Below, piece after piece: positions 16,301-18,704 of a stretch of 18,704 bases of DNA. The position numbers and the translations under genes are program-made. The stretch spans positions 1-18,704 of the forward strand of contig DLBH01000070.1 in NCBI GenBank assembly GCA_002494165.1. The letters are read 5' to 3'. Under the pieces are notes generated by a model that was given only the letters and a program-made list of their open reading frames with translations, was not told where the DNA came from and ran no database searches. Every line of letters starts with the position of its first letter. Position 1 is the first letter of the stretch. Source of the stretch: Lachnospiraceae bacterium UBA7026 (lineage in GTDB: Bacteria > Bacillota > Clostridia > Lachnospirales > Lachnospiraceae).

Positions 16301-16325
16301 CACTATTACCGAAATAATCGACTAA
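13308..16325 (+). CDS. NRPS with adenylation, carrier and condensation domains
   Basis: A 1005-residue nonribosomal peptide synthetase. Adenylation domain, about residues 30-485: core A3 VYTSGTTGTPKGV, A5 NGYAMSE, A7 YHSGDL, A8 GRADDMIKINGNRVEPAEIE and the A10 lysine in NANGK. At core A4, NFVAATKF stands where FDxS occurs in amino-acid-activating domains, so the amine-binding aspartate seems to be replaced by Val. Carrier domain, about 500-565: LGGDSL, whose Ser533 would take phosphopantetheine. Condensation-like domain, about 588-1000, with an intact active site SHHMVMDG. There is no epimerase, reductase or thioesterase domain, and no phosphopantetheinyl transferase in this window. The upstream ATG at 13302 is in frame, but AGAGG (13294-13298) fits 13308 better. 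It probably joins one activated acid to an external amine or alcohol; the product is unknown. Confidence 0.88.
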   Translation: MEKTNINKTEITKTGINELDIKRMTKDVPYVLDAFTERVREDPKQLMLVNPLTKARVSRRAADHISARLYGFLKARGLGKESRVMICLPRGEMPFLAVLGVLKAGAAFTVVEDTYAQERIALIRKDFEPDLFLDTKAWHEAMKEKPLPGYERAGDRDLCLAVYTSGTTGTPKGVLHEYGNISLNYLSFLEMRGLLGNKPVTMAMPVPLNFVAATKFMVDFLFWGDTIHVLPYQLVRDVAGLARYIVDQKIEFSFMPPSLFRVLPKNVEKVMKLILLGGEPAHGLYDSKIQLYNGYAMSESFFMLLAKPIDRAYDICPSGKPVFDWPVYLLDEDGSEVPEGQSGEICFPNPFFRGYANLPEKTREVMRGGLYHSGDLARQDDQGEYYIEGRADDMIKINGNRVEPAEIEAAAKRILGIDWCGARGFVDPDRSYLCLYYTADIQIDPNNLREKMGKYLPYYMIPTYFIHIAEIPLNANGKFTRKLLPKPDTADYTADYVAPRTKMEKRLCSLFEKILHLSRVGIKDDFYDLGGDSLSTIALAADLSDLGLTSREIFKYRTPARIAQHWKDMKPVFQEDPVLKEEKARKKAYPLTAFQLTMFNYQLYYPMSCMWNLTLLFSFDKDKLDVGRFTQAVSRVIDHHPIFRTVLTFNEDGFIVQHMDQELDVHRASRKVSEEDFEKLKQGFNKPFHLINNPLIRIRLYETPEKLHFLMISHHMVMDGVGINAILNNIYSAYQGEEDLPLDTFYSWLEDQRQFRSTPEYEEAKRYFDDTYGKVDWCNNLSVDHELVDRHRMSNDKYVTGASYLIVPPEDLLPRMEKEFHLSKSGFCAAIALLGLHDCEGKDNVMLNWTFSNRTSPASQAAAGMMLKLLPLGVEIRPDTSTEDVFRQVARRINEGIANCDCDWFQDHPSVYVNDPLFLVYEADILDMPAMEELGAEMEMLFDSSNIMVRRTTLQVMETEEGFAVELYYVDGLFDEAHRDAFHRALKNRLKDLGCTDITITEIID

Positions 16326-16430
16326 GAGGGGATCGTCCTTCAGGCTGACAAGATGGTATCGGTGAAGGATGTATTATCTGACCGGCCGTCGAAATAAAAG
16401 CCAGTTAGCCTGCCGTTATAAAAAGCTATT

Positions 16431-16784
16431 ATGAATCCGATCATTCCGGACAATGATGCCTCCGGGGAGAATACTTATATCTCAACAAAATCGAAGGGAT
16501 CTTCCTCTGTAGAGAAGAAAACGGTCTCCGACATAAAAAATCTTTCAGGCGAAAAGGTGACCGCTGCCCAGCAGGTTTCAGAAAGCTCCAGCAAAACCCT
16601 GACCAGCAGCATCTCAGGAAGTAAAAGCCATACCATTTCTAACTCTGTGAAGGTTGGCACAAATGTAACCATTGTTCCTGATATCTGGAGTTCCAGTGCC
16701 GAGTATACCCGCTCCTGGTCAGATCTTGTTACCAATGGCTGGACCAAATCAGAAGGAACAACGGTAACAGACAGGAATTGTTGA
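16431..16784 (+). CDS. Ser/Thr-rich fragment, weakly resembling aerolysin-type toxin stems
   Basis: A 117-residue frame with about 40 per cent Ser plus Thr, alternating polar and hydrophobic residues, as in the beta-strands of a stem or surface repeat: SSSKTLTSSISGSKSHTISN, KVGTNVTIVPDI and SAEYTRSWSDLVTNGW. The pattern is reminiscent of ETX/MTX2 (aerolysin-like) pore-forming proteins, but I cannot confirm homology. It lacks a signal peptide, a convincing ribosome site and any clear end domain, so it could be an internal piece of a longer secreted protein. It sits between two unrelated genes, and its composition differs strongly from theirs. Confidence that it is functional is low. Confidence 0.35.
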   Translation: MNPIIPDNDASGENTYISTKSKGSSSVEKKTVSDIKNLSGEKVTAAQQVSESSSKTLTSSISGSKSHTISNSVKVGTNVTIVPDIWSSSAEYTRSWSDLVTNGWTKSEGTTVTDRNC

Positions 16785-16880
16785 GAAAGAATAGGGTGTT
16801 AATATCCCTGTCCCAGGTTTTTTCCAGTGGAAATAAAGAAGCTTTTGTTATACAATATGAATCGTAGTAAATTTAAGTAA

Positions 16881-16936
16881 TTCTCCCAAAAGGAGTCAAA
16901 GAGATATTCCGGACCAGATCCGGACCATAGAAAGGA
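16881..16936 (+). promoter_or_regulatory. Structured leader and TTG-start ribosome site of the deaminase gene
   Basis: Two copies of the self-complementary TCCGGA (16908-16913 and 16919-16924) can pair around CCAGA, and an earlier CTCC can pair with AGGAG. These small hairpins lie just before AAAGGA (16931-16936), which is seven bases from the TTG start at 16944. They may modulate translation. They do not match any riboswitch consensus I know. Confidence 0.3.
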
Positions 16937-16943
16937 ACTAAAC

Positions 16944-18224
16944 TTGGCAAATTATAAGATTATTAACGGCACCATCCTCACCTGCCTGGAGAAGGGGCTG
17001 AAGACAGAAGAGAAGACGGTCTTTGTCCGGGATGGCCGGATCAGTTTCCAGCCATTTTCTGAGGATGAAGACTTTGAAGTAGTTGACGCCAGAAGAAAGC
17101 TTATCATGCCGGGCCTCATCAATATGCATACCCATTCCTATATGACCATGATGAGGAACTACGCAGATGATGTCCCCTTTACGGACTGGCTTTTTAACCG
17201 GGTTATGCCTGTGGAAGATAACCTTCCTGTGGAAGCAGCCTACTGGACCTCTCTCCTGGGCTGCCTGGAGATGATTACCACCGGAACCACCTGCTTTGTA
17301 GATATGCATATGTATCACCGGCAGGCTGCCCTGGCGGCAAGAGACGCCGGTATGAGGGCTTATATCGGCAGGGGTCTGGTGGGAGAGGACCTTTACGGGG
17401 ACGGCTACAGCCGTTACCAGCAGGCCATGGAAGAAAAAGAAGAATTTGCCTCTGACAGGCTGAACTTCCTCCTTTCCCCCCATGCCATCTATACCTGCTC
17501 GGAGAAACTGCTGGTCCAGATCGGCGAAGCGGCTAAAAAGGATGGTTTTTTGAAGCAGATCCACCTGTCTGAGAGCATGACGGAGATCGAGGATTGTTAC
17601 AAGGCCCATGGTAAGTCTCCGGTAGCTTACTTGAAGGATATCGGCTTCCTTGATGCTGATACGATCCTGGCTCACTGCGTCCAGATGCAGGAGGGAGACC
17701 TGGACATTATCCGGAACTGTGGCGCTACTATTGTCACCAATGTGGCCAGCAATGCCAAGCTGGGCAACGGAATCGCTCCCCTGGTCGACATGAGGGAAGC
17801 AGGGATTAATGTCTGTGTGGGAACCGATGGGGCTGCCAGCAATAATACCTTAAATATGTTCCGGGAGATGGGACTCCTGTCTCTTATGCATAAGGCCCAT
17901 ACCAGGGATTGTCTGGCTATTCCATCAGACTATATCGTACAGATGGCCACCTGTCATGCCGGCAAGGCTCTGAAGGATAAGAATATTGGAAGTATCCATG
18001 AGGGAGCCAGGGCGGACCTGGTATTTGTGGACCTTGACAGTCCGTCCCTTTTCCCTAATAATAATATCATCTCATCCCTCTGCTATTCCGCGAATGGATC
18101 TGAGGTAGACTCCGTGATGATCAATGGCAGCTTTGTTATGAAAAACCGTGACCTGCTGACCATCGATAAGGAGAGAGTATTCTTTGAAGTAAGTAAGATC
18201 GTGGAGGCCAACCTCATTCATTGA
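16944..18224 (+). CDS. mtaD: 5-methylthioadenosine/S-adenosylhomocysteine deaminase, MtaD-type
   Basis: A 426-residue amidohydrolase that deaminates S-adenosylhomocysteine or 5'-methylthioadenosine to the inosine forms in the cytoplasm. Metal and catalytic residues are in the expected order: His62 and His64 (NMHTHSY), His180 (SPHAIY), His207 with Glu210 (IHLSE), His244 (AHC) and Asp295 (GTDGAASNN), plus the DWLFNRVMP segment typical of the deaminase group. Start is TTG, supported by AAAGGA seven bases before it; no ATG gives a fuller N-terminus. It is followed after 40 bases by the S-adenosylhomocysteinase gene on the same strand, with its own strong ribosome site, so the two probably share a transcript and a pathway. 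Related guanine or cytosine deaminases are less likely given this motif set and neighbour. Confidence 0.88.
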   Translation: MANYKIINGTILTCLEKGLKTEEKTVFVRDGRISFQPFSEDEDFEVVDARRKLIMPGLINMHTHSYMTMMRNYADDVPFTDWLFNRVMPVEDNLPVEAAYWTSLLGCLEMITTGTTCFVDMHMYHRQAALAARDAGMRAYIGRGLVGEDLYGDGYSRYQQAMEEKEEFASDRLNFLLSPHAIYTCSEKLLVQIGEAAKKDGFLKQIHLSESMTEIEDCYKAHGKSPVAYLKDIGFLDADTILAHCVQMQEGDLDIIRNCGATIVTNVASNAKLGNGIAPLVDMREAGINVCVGTDGAASNNTLNMFREMGLLSLMHKAHTRDCLAIPSDYIVQMATCHAGKALKDKNIGSIHEGARADLVFVDLDSPSLFPNNNIISSLCYSANGSEVDSVMINGSFVMKNRDLLTIDKERVFFEVSKIVEANLIH

Positions 18225-18264
18225 TGGGCAGCTACGTGAAATCATCTAAGTAAGGAGATTATAA

Positions 18265-18704
18265 ATGAGCATTATCAAAGATTCTTCCCTGGCTCCTGCA
18301 GGGATGACAAAGATTAACTGGGTCCGGTCCCATATGCCGGCTTTATCCCAGATTGAAAAGCAGTTTGAAGAGGAAAAGCCCTTTGAAGGCCTGCGGATTG
18401 CCGTGTCCGTCCATTTGGAGGCAAAGACCTCCAACCTGGGTCTGGTTCTGAAAAAGGGAGGAGCTGAGGTCTTCCTGACTGGCTGCAATCCTCTGTCCAC
18501 CCAGGATGATGTGGCGGCAGCGGTCGCAGAGCTGGGCGTAGAAACCTACGGCCTCTACGGGGTTAACGAAGAAGAGTATGAGAAGCTCCTGGTGGAAACT
18601 CTCAAATGTCATCCCCACCTGATCGTCGACGACGGAGGAGATCTGATCAACCTTTTAGGGGGAAAATGTAAAGAGTACGGCGACCAGCTGATCGGCGGCT
18701 GCGA
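18265..18704 (+). CDS. ahcY: S-adenosylhomocysteinase, N-terminal part (cut by window end)
   Basis: The frame is open from an ATG at 18265 to the last base, 146 codons, so the gene continues beyond the window; full-length members have about 410-430 residues. Diagnostic segments are INWVRSHMPAL, SVHLEAKTSNL, the NPLSTQDDVAAAVAELGV loop, HLIVDDGGDLINLL and IGGC near the edge. The compact form is that of the thermophile and archaeal type, which lacks the long eukaryotic insertion. The enzyme splits S-adenosylhomocysteine (or its inosyl analogue) into homocysteine and the nucleoside, relieving product inhibition of methyltransferases. TAAGGAG lies nine bases before the ATG. The NAD-binding domain is outside the window, so it cannot be checked here. 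Confidence 0.9.
   Translation, partial: MSIIKDSSLAPAGMTKINWVRSHMPALSQIEKQFEEEKPFEGLRIAVSVHLEAKTSNLGLVLKKGGAEVFLTGCNPLSTQDDVAAAVAELGVETYGLYGVNEEEYEKLLVETLKCHPHLIVDDGGDLINLLGGKCKEYGDQLIGGC

Noticed and set aside
16881..16936. SAM or SAH riboswitch
   Set aside because: The leader has small hairpins only; no pseudoknot or conserved core of known SAM/SAH riboswitches could be recognised.
16938..17675. 245-codon minus-strand open frame
   Set aside because: Shadow of the MtaD-type deaminase, whose metal-binding histidines are all present.

Overview
This window looks like chromosomal DNA of a gut-type anaerobic clostridium (Bacillota, probably Lachnospiraceae). That placement is an inference from three things: GGAGG-type ribosome binding sites before most genes, moderate GC content with AT-rich spacers, and gene families common in that group (PrdX-like editing protein, CmpB/DUF-type permease, XRE regulator, MATE pump, clostridial sulfite-reductase-like protein, small NRPS). 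No rRNA, tRNA, intact insertion sequence, prophage gene or CRISPR array was seen.

Layout. Positions 1-1670: a minus-strand KAP-type P-loop NTPase with an acidic tail, and a divergently isolated 47-residue single-pass membrane protein. Positions 1840-3240: a prolyl-tRNA editing protein and an HD-domain phosphohydrolase, each followed by its own tandem repeat. Positions 3445-4500: a hairpin and the collapsed remnant of a Ro60-like (DUF2828/vWA) gene. Positions 4600-6090: an XRE regulator behind a strong promoter and a CmpB-like membrane protein. Positions 6202-6930: a minus-strand MATE transporter that has lost its middle, with a clear promoter and a terminator overlapping its stop codon. Positions 7130-7972: a PHP phosphoesterase. 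Positions 8316-12020: a TauE/SafE anion exporter, an unusual fusion of a pRiA4b ORF-3 domain to a D-2-hydroxyacid dehydrogenase, and a sulfite-reductase-like iron-sulfur protein. Positions 12282-16325: a small orphan ORF, a two-TM potassium channel with an acidic tail, and an adenylation-carrier-condensation NRPS without a release domain. Positions 16431-18704: a Ser/Thr-rich fragment, then an MtaD-type deaminase followed by the start of S-adenosylhomocysteinase, probably one operon for clearing S-adenosylhomocysteine.

Two themes run across the window. First, at least six spacers carry short tandem repeats (14, 22 and 31-35 bp), each with a sequence private to that spacer, mostly just downstream of a stop codon; in two genes similar repetition enters or occurs in the acidic C-terminal coding tail. 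Second, at least two genes (DUF2828-like and MATE) keep both ends but have lost the middle, and two further short ORFs look like fragments, so this is a region of active local slippage and deletion. The strongest candidates for new biology are the pRiA4b-hydroxyacid dehydrogenase fusion with its sulfur-related neighbours, the A-T-C NRPS whose adenylation domain lacks the usual amino-group-binding aspartate, and the MtaD-AhcY pair.
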